From: CAVXSP01 sp963724645
GTDB lineage: Bacteria > Acidobacteriota > Vicinamibacteria > Vicinamibacterales > SCN-69-37
DNA: 64,000 nucleotides
NCBI GenBank assembly: GCA_963724645.1
Contig: CAVRVJ010000014.1
Coordinates: 1-64,000, forward strand
Direction: 5' to 3'
Shown here: positions 1-10,390 of the stretch, in pieces
How the letters are laid out: each line of letters opens with the position of its first letter
Numbering within the stretch: the stretch's first letter is position 1
Made by a program: the position numbers and the translations under genes
The notes under the pieces: generated by a model
Seen by the model: the letters and a program-made list of their open reading frames with translations, nothing else
The model's database searches: none
Told to the model about the DNA's origin: nothing

Positions 1-1
1 C

Positions 2-226
2 GCGGAGGCGCTGGTCTTGGGCCTGCTGGGGGGCGCCATGGGGGTCGGCGTCGGCTTGGCGGCCTCCAGCGTCGTGACGGAGAGCCTCGGCTGGCCCGTC
101 GTGGTCTCGACCAAGACGATTCTCATCGCCGTGCTCTTCGCCCTCTCGGTCGGCCTCATCTTCGGCTTCTACCCCGCCCGCCATGCGGCCAGTCTGGATC
201 CGATCGATGCGCTTCGCGCTGAATAG
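2..226 (+). CDS. FtsX/MacB-type ABC transporter permease, C-terminal end only
   Basis: The gene runs in from the left edge, so only its last 74 codons are present. The visible part has two hydrophobic segments separated by a short loop and ends in a PARHAASLDPIDALRAE tail. That tail is the hallmark C-terminus of FtsX-like permeases of the MacB/LolC group, which couple an ATPase to export or to mechanical work on periplasmic partners. It stops 24 nt before the next transporter gene on the same strand, so the two may have formed one efflux locus. Substrate cannot be told from this fragment. The visible frame has no defect, unlike what follows. Confidence 0.75.
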   Translation, partial: AEALVLGLLGGAMGVGVGLAASSVVTESLGWPVVVSTKTILIAVLFALSVGLIFGFYPARHAASLDPIDALRAE

Positions 227-250
227 CGACTATTTCTCCTGGCACACCAA

Positions 251-1737
251 ATGATCCTCACGCTGTATCGGGAAGAGCTCAAGTCCTTGATGCGGGGCCG
301 GTTCGCATGGCTGGGTGCCGGAGTGCTGCTGCTGGCCGTGGGCGGGCTCGCGACCGTCGCGACACAAGACACGTGGCTCGATGGGTACGGGATTATCGCG
401 TATGGCCTCGTGCCGCTTGCATTCATTCCGCTGTCCGCCGGCGTGATAGGCGAGTCCGCGTGCCAATCGCTTCGTCGAAAGTCTGTTTACGGCGCCGGTC
501 GAGCGGCGCGATTGGTTCGTCGCCAAGGTCCTCGTGCTTTCTGACGTTGGCGATCGGCTTACTACTTCCGCGCTACTGCCGATGCTGCGGGGTGGACGTC
601 GCGCACGTGCTCGACGCCTCGTGTTGCTCACGAAAGCTGCTCCTCTGGGCGCCAGGTTCTTCTGGATCGCCAGCGTCGCGGTGGGGGACGCTCATCGGCG
701 TGCTGTTCATTGGCCGTGAGCATCGCCGCGCCGGCCGGAAACAGGCATGGGGGTGCTGCTGTTTTATCTCGGGCTCCTGCCGCTCCAAGAACTGATGGTC
801 GTCGCAAGGGCCACGGCGCATCGCGAACCGGACACCTTACTTTGGCCAGTCCTGCCGTGCTCCTGGAAGAACGCGCTCGGGTTCGCGGTGGCCACGGGAA
901 CTTCTGTCCCGGCCACGACCCCCACGAGCACATGGCTCGCGTTCGCGCTTATCGTGGTCGTCGCGCTGACGTTTGGCGATGTGGATTTTTCTTCGTGCGC
1001 AAGGTGTCGAGACGTGGGAAGCCACGCTGCACACAACGCTGGGTGATCGGGTTGGGCCTTGCGGCCATTTGTCTGACGCCCACGATGGTGGCGGACGCGA
1101 ACTATGAAAAGGACCTGCGCCGCCGACCCAGCAGTGCGCCGCCGATCTGCGGTCTGTTCGCGCGTGGCGGTAGTGGCGGTCGGATCGACGAGCCCGGGCG
1201 GTCAATTGCCTTCCCGCTGCTGCGGCACCATTCTCAATCACGACGAGTGGCCGGCGATCCTCGACCGACGAGCGACGTCCAGAAGGACCTCTTCGTCCGA
1301 TCTCCAGTTGACGCCGCCGCAACCGCATCATCGACGTGCACGTGCAGATCGCTGGCGACAACGGACTGCAGATTCACCGCGGATCCGGCGGCGCTGGCTG
1401 ACGTGTCGGCGCATCTTGAGACGAGCAGCGTACCGCTCCGAGTTCGGTCCCGCCGCACCCGATGGGCATCTACCTCGTCAACGGCTGGGTGGCGAGGATT
1501 CCTGTCGTGATTCATCCGACGCGGCCGTGGGACACCGGCGGCATGCGCTATCCGCTCGACGTGACGGCCACCTATCGCGTCGCGGGTGAGACTCACACCG
1601 CGCCTCGTCAAGACGCGCGCGGTCGACGAGGCCACAGATTTGGAAGGCGTTCTATCAAACGGGCATCGCGTCGGCGATGCTGCCACTCGTCTGCTTCGCG
1701 GCCGTCGTTTTGTGCTGCTGGCGGCGAACGCTGATGA
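251..1737 (+). pseudogene. ABC-2 family permease, decayed by many frameshifts
   Basis: The start MILTLYREELKSLMRGRF followed by alternating hydrophobic segments matches the membrane subunit of ABC-2 exporters. The first frame is lost near position 460, where coding sense continues one frame over (RANRFVESLFTAPVERRDWF), and it shifts again around 540, 570 and 650. Later frames recover a hydrophobic block near 750-1000 and a final transmembrane segment (GIASAMLPLVCFAAVVLCCW) that ends overlapping the next ATPase start. Full length would have been near 490 residues. No uninterrupted reading frame exists, so it cannot be made as one protein from this sequence. Confidence 0.7.
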
Positions 1738-2493
1738 CGGCGGTGGACCACGACGCCATCGAAACGAATCAGTTGACGAGACGATTCGGTGACTTTTATC
1801 GCGGTTGATCGCGTCTCTCAATTCGAATCGCCAAGGGCGAGCTGTACGGGTTCCTGGGACTAAACGGAGCCGGGGAAGACCACGACGATCCGAATGCTGA
1901 CGACGCTGTTGCCGGCAAGTAGTGGGACCGCGCGGCTGTGGGGTCACGATGTCATGGGCGAACCGCTCGCCGTCCGCAGGCTCGTCGGACTCGTCAGTGA
2001 CGAAACCAGCGAGAGTCAATCGACGTGGACTGGTCGAGAGTACCCGGCGTATTTCGCGCGCATCCGACGGTTGCCGCGTCCCCTCGATCAAGCGGAAAAC
2101 CTGTTGGATCGCGTTGGTCTCCACCCGCGATTCCGCGACAAGCTGATCGGCACCTACAGCACCGGCATGAAACGCCGCGTGGAAATTGCGCGTGCCCTCA
2201 TGGGCCAGCCGAAGGTGCTGTTTCTGGATGAACCGACGCGCGGGCTCGACTTGCCGGCCAAGCGGGACATGTGGCGGCTGCTCCGCGATCTCGCGGCGAC
2301 CGAACAGGTGACGACGTTCCTGAGCAGCCATGACGCTCAGGAGATCCGCACGCTGTGCAGTCGGATCAGCATCATCGCATCCGGTTCGGTGGTCTACACC
2401 GGTGCCACGCAGGGTCTTGGTCAGGACCTCGATGCGTTCGAAGAGCAGCTGATCGAGCTCCTGACTGGTCGTGCGCATCGCCACACGACTTGA
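1734..2493 (+). pseudogene. ABC transporter ATP-binding protein (ABC-2 partner), frameshifted in the Walker A region
   Basis: The ATG at 1734 overlaps the end of the permease frame. Translation across frames gives an N-terminal ABC motif, a Walker A loop (GLNGAGKTTTIRML once one extra G near 1875 is removed), a signature region (YSTGMKRRVEIARAL, 2155-2200) and Walker B (VLFLDEPTRGLDL, about 2215-2255), then the switch histidine in LSSHDAQE. A second one-base insertion lies near 1800. The last 200 codons (1894-2493) are open. It is clearly a NatA/DrrA-like exporter ATPase paired with the preceding permease; as it stands it lacks a translatable nucleotide-binding loop. Confidence 0.8.
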
Positions 2494-2733
2494 TGATGAT
2501 GAACCAAGACGCGACGATCGGTCCTTGAGGGCCGCGACCGCGTTTGTCGGGACGGCGGCGTCGCCCCTGACGCAGGGTCGGCGACGTGATTTCTCGGAGC
2601 ACCGGTCCTCTCCACTGTCGCCCAGGATCCAGACGCCGGGATCATCGATCGCGACCATTGCTGAGATACGCTCGCCGGGGGCGAGCCAAAGGAACGGCAC
2701 ATCTGCGGGGTCGGTCGGCCTTATCTTCGGCGC

Positions 2734-3087
2734 ATGCGTTCATCTCGACCGCGGGCAGCGGCCCTCAACCCGATCCTCGCGAAGATCGGCGTGGACGGCG
2801 TGCCATCGGCGCTCGCCACCGCACTCCGCACGATCGTGCTGGGCCTCTTCGCATGGTGAATGGTTCTGGGAGTTGGCAAGAATTGAATGCTGTCGACAGT
2901 GTCGAAGCGGGCGCTCATTTACGTTGACATTGTCAGCGCTTGCAACCGGTATGGCGTGGCTCGCCTCCTTCCAGGCGCTGCACCGGGCCCGATTGCAGCT
3001 CGTGTCCGTCCTCGGCGTCGCATCAGAATGAGGGGCTGGCCCAGCGTTGGACGAAGGCCCGGCGCCCTCGTCCGCGCCCGCCGCTGA
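2734..3087 (+). pseudogene. EamA/DMT-family small membrane transporter, decayed
   Basis: From the ATG at 2734 the translation gives a start and then NPILAKIGVDGVPSALATAL, typical of short (about 140-residue) EamA proteins, followed by RTIV. Stops appear near 2855 and 2885. The sense continues in other frames with STVSKRALIY, then LSALATGMAWLASFQALHRA, and a worn C-terminus ending at 3087. EamA proteins are inner-membrane drug/metabolite exporters; the substrate of this short subgroup is unknown. At least three indels and an internal loss separate it from a functional gene. The 240 bases before it hold no gene I can see. Confidence 0.6.
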
Positions 3088-3088
3088 G

Positions 3089-3668
3089 TCATCCAGTTGT
3101 GCCATGCTCGAGCACGGAGGGCAGGTTGGTCACGTAGCGCGCCAAGTGTGGCAGAAACACGGAGCGGAAATGAAAGGCATTCATCTCCGCCACGGCCTGA
3201 TCGGGCCGCCAGTGCTCCACGGCAATTCGATAGGCGGCCACCATGACGCCTGTCCGATCGACGCCGGCCTTGCAGTGCACAAACACCGTCTGATTCGGAG
3301 ACTCTCGGAACAGACTGAGAAAGGCCTTGACGTGCTCCGCGGGTGGGTCATGCATCGTGCTCCACGGCAGGTGCACATAGCGCATCCCGAGCGCCTCGAC
3401 GTCGTCCTTCTCAGCGCTCAGCTCATCGCGACCGAGTGTGAAGCTCACCACGGTGCCCACGCCCAGGGCCTTTAACGATCAAACCCGCCCTCGATGGCTG
3501 CGCGCCCGATAAGGTGCGCCGTGACTCGCCCCGCATTTCGATACCGTCAATTCTCAGATGCTCCGCCGCATAGGGACGGCCATGAAGGAATTCGATGCCT
3601 GTCGCGGCGACGACGAGAGTGGACGTCCCGGCCAGACAGCAACCCAACACGATGCCAACGCGTGTCAC
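3089..3668 (-). pseudogene. Exported dual-specificity/tyrosine phosphatase, one frameshift
   Basis: The GTG at 3668 opens a signal peptide (MTRVGIVLGCCLAGTSTL) and a segment reading RGAQPSRAGLIVK, which is the usual lead-in of DSP-like phosphatases. Near 3465 the frame slips, and the rest (3460-3089) carries the signature HCKAGVDRTG with catalytic Cys and Arg in the CX5R loop. A phosphate-loop enzyme of this type removes phosphate from tyrosine or serine/threonine or from small phosphorylated molecules; the signal sequence puts it outside the cytoplasm. Only one indel is needed to restore about 190 residues, so it is a recent loss or a sequence error. It is convergent with the EamA relic. Confidence 0.75.
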
Positions 3669-3744
3669 GTACCTTGAATTACATCACGCCAATATGAAGA
3701 TTCACTGAACCCTGGGTCGCGGACCCAAGGGCGGCCACGACCTG

Positions 3745-3900
3745 GAGCGACTCGCAGCCGCGGGGCCTTGAAGAATCTGAAGTATCGGGTGGGCCGGTCG
3801 ACCATTACCAGAATTCTCAAGGCACAAGGCATCTCGGCGGTGCTGGACGACCGACGTCCTGGCAGACCTTGGCTAACAATTAGCCCCTGTTCGTTCTGGC
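3745..3900 (+). mobile_element. Integrase-core transposase fragment
   Basis: Translation gives GALKNLKYRVGRSTITRILK then AQG and, after a frame change, TSWQTL. This is the helix-turn-helix end and linker leading to the DDE domain in the integrase-core transposases common in Acidobacteriota. The catalytic domain is missing. It is the first of three relics that look like the same family (others at 8400-9085 and 12965-13259). No terminal inverted repeats or target duplications could be recognised. Confidence 0.55.
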
Positions 3901-5112
3901 TCGTCAACCAGTGGCTGATGGTCGCCGCCGACGTTGACAACGACCTGTTTAACGGCGACAAGGCGATTGACAAGAGCGATGGCGACGCGATCGCGAACCT
4001 CACGTATCGCGTGACGGCGCTCTACACGGGACGCGACTCGTTGCTCGGCCTCTCAGCCGGCCTCAAGCACTCTGGCAAGCGGCGGCTCGAAGAGCGCTGG
4101 GGGCTGGAACTCGTCTACGCGCCATCCGGACAACGTATGGGACGTGGACTGCTCGACGCCGACCGCCGGACGCCCAAAGCATCCATTCGGGCTACTTCGA
4201 CGAGGCCAAGACGGTCGCCCTCATGCGGCAGGTGCTGATGGGTGTCGATCGTCAAGTCCTAATCGCGAGCGGGACCGCGCCGCCCTGAACTCCGGGCCCG
4301 GACGCGCTATCTTCTCTGAAATCGTGATTCGTGACCCACGGGCGCCGCAAAGGAAATCGCGTGCCCGATCGGATGCCCTGTTCACGGATTCCTAGTTACT
4401 GCCCAGGAGGGTAGGTGGCTGAATCTGTCGGGTGGCGGGCGCACGTCGAGCGCGAGGGAGGGACAAGATTCGGCTCACCTCCGTGCTCGGTTGGTGGTTC
4501 ACCAGGCGACGGTCAGCTGCCGGGGCGAATCCGCGAGGGCACCAGATCCTGCGTGCGTGGAGGATGGCTCAATTCCCGAGCCCGCTCGCTCGCCCGTCCT
4601 CAAGACGGTGAGGGTTCGCTCGTTTGTGACCCTTCACGCTTCCCCCCCACGCGTGTAGCATCTTCTCATCCTCGGACAGATCCTCTGGGGTGAGGGACAA
4701 GGGTCAGAAGGCTCACAGGTATGATTTCGGTGAAGGCGCAAGAGCCCCAGAGGTTCTGGTAGCAGGACCCAAACAGCCTCGCATGTAATCCGTGAGCAGT
4801 GCCGACGATGGCATCTGGTGCGCCAGCGGGCAGGCGAGATCGGAGCGTGGCGCCCGCGCCTGCAGCTCATCGATAGCATTAACGGAGTCGGCGAGGCGAC
4901 AGAAGCGCCGTGCTCGGACGCTGAGGGCCGCGCCCCTCTGAGACGGGGTCCGCGGCATATCGCGTCCGATGGCACCGTCTATGGGCAGGTTCCGCTCGTT
5001 CTCCTGTTTGGATCGCTGCGACGACGCTGTAGCGCTCCTTCGCGACCGCAGTGTGAGTGCGCCTTCCGGTCGTTGAACTCAATCGATCGCGAGGTGGTGG
5101 ACCGGCCGGGCC
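3901..5112. other. Stretch without a recognisable gene
   Basis: Short open frames exist (for example 3905-4240 plus, which contains DAIANLTYRVTALYTG and LGLSAGLKHSGKRRLEERWG), and this bit reads like a worn protein fragment rather than random sequence. I cannot assign it to a family. A second scrap near 4185-4260 reads HSGYFDEAKTVALMRQVLMG in another frame. From 4350 to 5112 I see no coding signal, RNA or repeat. Given the neighbours, this is most likely pseudogene debris. Confidence 0.4.
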
Positions 5113-7715
5113 TCAGTCGGCACGCAGCGCGATCGGCAGGATCGACAGGTGTCGTTCGTCGTGCGGTAAGGTAACAGGCCGCAAGCGCGATGACTGCCGT
5201 GACGAATGAGACGGTGGCGAGCGTGACCGGGTCGGTTGGTCGAACGCCGAACAAGAGTCCTCGTAGCAGATTGCCGGCGATTGCGGCGCCGACGATACCC
5301 AGAATCAGACCCAGACCGATCATCGTCAGGGCCTCCCGGCCGATCGTGGCCAGTACCTGACGGCGAGTGGCGCCGAGCGCCAGGCGGACGCCTATTTCAT
5401 GCGTCCGATCGGTGACGGTTCTGGTGATACCGCCGTACAGACCGACGGCCGCAAGCACAATCGCAATGCCAGCAAAGACCCCAAGGACAAGGAGCGACAA
5501 GCGCTCGCGCGAACTCTAATCGCCCAGGATGCGATCCATCGTCCGGATGGAATAGATGGCCACATCTCGATCCATCTCCCCTGGATCAGCCGCTGAATCG
5601 GGGACGCCATCGAATCCGGCCCAGACAACATGGTCCGCACCACGAGCGCGATGTCCCCGTCCGGCACCTGCGGAAATGGAAGGTACACCTGCGGTGGCGT
5701 CGATTTGGCCAGCCCTTCCACCTTGACATCGCCCACGACGCCGACGATCGTTCGCCAGCGTGCCCGGCACCTCCGGCCAGCCCCACTTGATCCGGCGGCC
5801 GATCGGGTTTCCGCCCGGCCATCCTCGACGCGCCAGCGCCTCGTTGATCACGACCACCGGCTGGCTTTCGGCGGTGTCGTGGGCGTCGATCGGCCGGCCG
5901 CGAAGGATTCGAATTCCCATCGTGTCGAAATAACCAGGCGTGGCCGGCGTCAGCGCGGCCGGGTAATTTGCTGCCGGGTCCGCAGGTCCCGGCCCGCCTT
6001 CGATCGTGAACACGTTATTCCACGACGATCCATCAATAGGCAGCGACGAGGCCGCTGCGGCCGTCTCGAACGCCGGGTTACTGTCCGCGCTCTCCGCGAG
6101 GAGGTCGTCGACAAACGCCACCCTGCGTGCGTCCGACCATTGACCGGCCCGAAGCGAGAGCCGCAGCGTCAACACATGATCCGAACGAAACCCGGACTGG
6201 ACCGGCCGCGAAGCTGCTGATTGTGCGCGCCATGAGGCCGGCACCCGTCAGCAGCACGAGCGCAAGCGCAATCTCCGCGACGATGAGCGCCTGCCGCACA
6301 CGGCGCGATCCGGAGGTGCCGCCGGCCCGCGGCGCACGCATGACGGATGACCGGTCGGTCATCGTCGACGCGTGGATCGCCGGCACAATGCCAAACACGC
6401 CACCGAAGAGAGAGATAACCCCGAACGCGAACAGCACGGTCGTCGTGTCGGGCGACACTTTTTTGTCAAGCCGCGGCGTGCCCGCTGGTGCGACCGTGAC
6501 GAGGGCGCGCAGGAGCCATGCGCCAAGGACCACGCCCCCGGCGCCGCCGACAAGCGACGCGATCGTGCTTTCGATCAGCAGTTGACGGACGATCCGAAAC
6601 CGCCCGGCTCCCAGCGCTTCGCGGACGGCGAGTTCCCGTCTACGGCCGCTGCTCCGGGCGATCAGGAGATTCGCGACGTTGGCGCAGGCGATGAGTAGAA
6701 GCAGTCCGACGGCGCCAAAGAGGACGAGCAGCATCGGGCGCACGTCGCCCACGGAGCCGCGACGCGAGAGGTTGCAGCACCGCACGAACACCGGCCGCAT
6801 CGGGGTGGTGGCGATCGTACTCCTTTGCCCTCGATCGCGGTCAGCTCGCGCGACGCTAGGTCGAGCGCGACGCCGCCCTTCAGCCGGCCGATGGCGAAAT
6901 AGCCTGAATGATTGAAGCGCTCGTGCATAGACGGATCGGTCGCGAACGCCCCATTGGCGACGAAGACATCGCATTCCGGCACCAACCTAAAGTCGGGCGG
7001 CAAGATGCCGACGACGGTGAAGACCCGGGCCGTCCAGATCGAGCGTTCGACCAAGGCCGGCGCGCTCGTCGCCGAGCTGGCGGTGGAGCGACTCGGCCAC
7101 GATCGCGCCCGGCGCGGCGCCGGCAGCGTCATCTTCAGCCGTAAAGCCGCGTCCGGCAGACAGCCGAATGCCGAGGACGTCAAAGAAGTCTCGGCGGTCA
7201 CCCGCCGGCCCGCGATCCGTCTCGCCTGAGTCACGCCGGTGAGCGTGAACTCGCTCGTGCGCGACGCGGCCAGCCACTCGAAACGCGTGGGTCCCCCTCT
7301 GCCATATCGAGAAAGTCAGGCCACGACACCGGACGTGACGTCGCCCTCCGCAGTCAGCTCGTTCATCCACATCAGACGATCGGGATCCGGAAACGGCAGC
7401 GGGCGAAGGAGCGATCGCGTTCACCATCGAGAAGATCGCTGTTGATGCCCCGTAACTGAGCGCCACCGTCGTCACGAGGGCCAGCGTGAAAGATGGCGCG
7501 CGGGCATAACCGCGGATCGCGTAGCGGACATCGTGACCGAGTCCAAGCGCGAGCGCGCGAGGATTCAGTGTCCCTGCACGGCGCCAACCAAATCGAGCGA
7601 TCGCCCCAATTGTCTCGCGCCAGTACCACCGGCGCGCCGACGGCGTGTTGCCCCGCAGTGCAAATTCTTCGAGAAGGTCGCCGCGCAAGGCGTCGGTGAT
7701 TTCTCCCGTGGGCAA
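5113..7715 (-). pseudogene. ADOP-type duplicated ABC permease (FtsX/MacB fold), decayed
   Basis: Reading from 7715 downward: an N-terminal cytoplasmic part (ALRGDLLEEFALRG), a MacB periplasmic core start (DVRYAIRGYARAPSFTLAL), a central FtsX block near 6700-6500 (LLLIACANVANLLIARSSG), a second core, and a final FtsX block (5500-5150, RTHEIGVRLALGATRRQVLA) that ends in ALRAD at 5113. This layout is the acidobacterial duplicated orphan permease, about 800-870 residues, normally lacking its own ATPase gene and preceded by a PadR gene, as here. At least six frame changes (near 7380, 7230, 6800, 6220, 5740 and 5510) break it. Confidence 0.8.
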
Positions 7716-7772
7716 GCCGCGCCGAAGCAGCCATTCAGCCAGACGAGGCGGGCCGCGATTGAGGGCACGCCA

Positions 7773-8115
7773 TCATGACGGTCTTCCCTTGATCAGGTGC
7801 TCGACGTTGCGCCACAAGCGCAGGAGCACGTCCCGCGACGCTCGCAATGCCGCAAGTCCTGCGGGCGCTGACGCTGCACTGCTGCCGGGGCAGCCCGTCG
7901 CGCAGGGCGTGTCCCGCCAGGCGTTTGTAGCGCAGCAGTCCCTTTCGCTCGAGACGGTCGAGGGTGGCGTAGAGTGCGCCTCGGCGATACCCGGCGGTTT
8001 GCGCATTCTTGCAACTCGTGCGCGATCTCTCGAGGCCGCACGCGCTCTCACCGAGACCCAGAATCGCGAGCAGGACCCTGGCGTTCGAATTCGCCGAGGG
8101 GACGGTGTTGGGCAT
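7773..8115 (-). pseudogene. PadR-family transcriptional regulator, frameshifted
   Basis: The ATG at 8115 starts MPNTVPSANSNARVLLAILG, continues as GE-x-YGLEIARELQE over two frames, and includes the winged-helix recognition part RGALYATLDRLERKGLLRYK. Its end, in another frame, is GLAALRASRDVLLRLW and closes at 7773. PadR proteins repress neighbouring operons and themselves; here the partner is the ADOP permease 57 nt downstream. Two to three indels destroy the frame. An inverted repeat sits just upstream of its start codon. Confidence 0.75.
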
Positions 8116-8122
8116 GCCCTGC

Positions 8123-8139
8123 AGTCTACTTTATAGACT
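8123..8139 (-). promoter_or_regulatory. Inverted repeat upstream of padR, likely operator/promoter
   Basis: AGTCTA-CTTTA-TAGACT is a 6-bp dyad with a 5-nt centre, ending 8 bases before the padR start codon. On the minus strand the same bases include TATAAA, a fair -10 element, so repressor binding would cover the promoter. Autoregulation through such a dyad is usual for PadR proteins; the assignment here is inference from position and symmetry. Confidence 0.45.
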
Positions 8140-8399
8140 ACGTGACTGGCAAGATTATGAAGCTAGCACATCGCGAGGGCATGGCAACTGTCCTCGAAGT
8201 CAAGTGTCTTCCAAGGCAAGCGTTCATCTGGCTGACGGAGCGGCTTCGAGGGCGTCTTCTTGTCGCATCATCGCGTTGAGGATCCTTACGTTCTCCCTGT
8301 GGTCCGCAAATATGTCACGGGAACGGCCGCCGAGCCCTAGCTATGACGAACGAGCCTGGTCGTCCCGCTTTGGCCTTCCTTGCTCTGCACCGTCCGTTT

Positions 8400-9085
8400 T
8401 TTTTTTTGACGGCCCTGGTCCGGCTGGGACTGACGTCCCGGCAAGTTGGCGGCTGACGACTGGTTCCTCCGGAAACAGGTGGCGATCTACCAGAAGCGAC
8501 GTGCGAAGCCGCGGCGACCCGACCCGGCGACGCGCGTCGCCGTCTTGGTTGCTCTCACAATGGCTGGAGTGGCGTTCCTTGCTCACCGTGGTGCGACCGG
8601 ACATGATCGGCTTTTCGTGGACCCGTTTTGTACCTGCATCCAGAGATTTGAGCGATTCTAACGGGTTTGAGCGAGATGAATCGCCTCTAAGTGTTGACAG
8701 ATCGAGCGTTGCTGGAGTTCGACTCCCGCCGCCTCCAAACCGCTAAAACCGCTCAAATCGCTCGTTTCGCCAGAAAGGAGCGATTCTGGTGTCCCTGATT
8801 TGTGCCTGCCGGCCGCCTGACCGCCCGAAATCCCAAGCATGCTGTTTTGTGCAGAGTACCAGCGGTCGATTCGAGACGAATGTCTCGACCGGGTGATCCC
8901 GCTCGGCGAGCGCCATCAGCGACGGACCACGGCCGAGTTCCTCGAGCACGTACCATCGTGAGCGGAATCATCAGGGACTCGAGAACGCACTCATTGAGGA
9001 TAGGCGCCCGCCGGAAGCCCGTGGCAGGATTCGCCGCCACCCGCGTCTCGGGGGCCTCCTCAACTATTACTACCGGGCGGCATGA
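8400..9085 (+). mobile_element. Integrase-core transposase relic (both ends present, middle lost)
   Basis: The N-terminal part (8400-8635) reads LTALVRLGLTSRQ, then ADDWFLRKQVAIYQKRRAKP and LSQWLEWRSLLTVVRPD over three frames. The C-terminal part (8838-9085) reads SIRDECLDRVIPLGERHQRR, then YHRERNHQGLENALIE and the terminal LGGLLNYYYRAA before a stop. These are the two ends of an about 330-residue DDE transposase; the glutamate-containing SIRDECLD segment survives, but the catalytic middle is replaced by about 200 bases of unrelated repeat-like sequence with a tmRNA-like 3' end. Non-functional. Confidence 0.7.
8718..8737 (+). repeat. 20-nt match to the 3' end of tmRNA, possible attachment-site remnant
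   Basis: TTCGACTCCCGCCGCCTCCA is the T-loop through acceptor arm typical of the 3' end of bacterial tmRNA genes (ssrA), a common integration target. The 5' half of the T-arm is not conserved (GCTGGAG where GCGGG is expected), so this is not a functional RNA end. It is flanked by short runs related as imperfect inverted repeats (TTGAGCGATTCTAACGGG before; AACCGCTCAAATCGCTC after). It sits in the middle of a broken transposase. Confidence 0.4.
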
Positions 9086-9566
9086 CCAAGCGCGGCAGAT
9101 GCACACGATCGACGGAGAAATCGGACATAACGCGGTTGGATCCGCCAGGGTGAGGATGGATGCGCTCGATGTGGTCAATGAACAACGGCAACCTGGTTGC
9201 GGCGCGCGTTCTAACCGGGCGTCACAGACGGCACCTGGACGCAGGCTCTGTCCGGCGAGGTGGGGCCGGGAGACGAGATAGTTTCCATTATTTCTTGATT
9301 CTTGTGGCGGCGGCCGCGAAGACCCGGCACAGGTAAGCGTGTCGCTGACGCGATTGACCCAGTCATCTGTTCCGCGCTGGTCGCGTCGGTGCCGACGCGC
9401 GAAGCCTGCGGGGGACACCTTGTGCCTCTCGAGGTGTCACTCCGATCCGCGACAACTCCAAGCGCGAAGCTTCTTACAAGATTTCTCGCCATAACCGCGA
9501 CCGGATCTGGCACCCCGTTTGCAGCAGCAATACTCTCGTTGAATAGACGTTCGAACCCGCTCTTTC
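9086..9566. other. Stretch without a recognisable gene
   Basis: Between the transposase relic and the next pseudogene I find no open frame with family resemblance on either strand, no RNA gene and no repeat. It is GC-rich and probably erased coding sequence. Confidence 0.4.
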
Positions 9567-10323
9567 GTGCTTTGGGGTGTAGCCGTCCTTTCGTGGCTGG
9601 TCGCGTCCCTGCCGACGCTCAGCAACCTGTCCCCTCGCCGTCTGGGCCGCAGAGTTCGTCGACGGAGGCGCAACCGCCGGCAGCCACCGGCGGGAGGGCA
9701 GGCATTGGAGACCTTCCAAGACGCGGCCGGCAAGACGGGCGACCGCATTTGGGTCGGGCTGGCGAACTACACGACCGTCGAAGGGGCGCGGCGCATCCAG
9801 CCGGTGTCCACAACAGATGTGTTCCATATAGCGGCGCAGGACTCGTTCGATCGGCCCGTCTTTCCGTTTGTGGCCTTCACCACGTGGTTAGGCCAGGCCT
9901 AAGGTGAGGAATCATCTGGGGGGACGAAGCCCCGCAGCGGGGGATGGGGAAACGCTATGCCACGACGTTCTCGGATGACGTCGTCGCCACCTTCATGACG
10001 ACCGCCATCCTGCCGACGCTGCTCCGCCAGGATCCTCGGTACTTCCACTTGAACAAGGGCAATTCCCGGCATCGGGCGTGGTATGCCGCTGACCCGGAGC
10101 ATCGTGACACTCAGCCGATCAGGTCAGAGCCAGCTGAAGGAACTGTTCTGACGTTGCCGGCAACTTCGCCGTGGCTGCACCGTAGAACCTCTACCATCCT
10201 GCCGAGGACCGCTCGTTGGTCGGCCACACTGATGCGGTGGGAAAGCAGACGATATGGGATGTGTTGTCCAGCGAATTGAAGGAGTTCTGGAAGGACATCC
10301 GCCGTAGAATCCGCAAGCCATAA
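9567..10323 (+). pseudogene. Acidobacterial conserved protein of the QDPRYF type, decayed
   Basis: An initial hydrophobic stretch followed by ADAQQPVPSPSG looks like a signal peptide with cleavage site. Then come DSFDRPVFPFVAFTTWLGQA, a stop near 9900, and in the next frame WGKRYATTFSDDVVATFMTT followed by AILPTLLRQDPRYF. The C-terminus near 10250-10320 reads LKEFWKDIRRRIRKP. This order (xYGKRYA, ILPxLLxQDPRYF, EFWxDIRRR) is shared by a family of exported hypothetical proteins I recall from Acidobacteriota; its function is not known to me. At least four indels or stops disrupt it. Confidence 0.5.
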
Positions 10324-10390
10324 GCCCACGACGCCGCGCCGGAGTCACCCATGGGGAGTTCACGCACTCAGTTGTCAGAAGGTCTGCGGT

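Noticed and set aside
4415..4693. 92-codon plus-strand frame
   Set aside because: No hydrophobic, motif or family pattern and no ribosome-binding site; likely chance.
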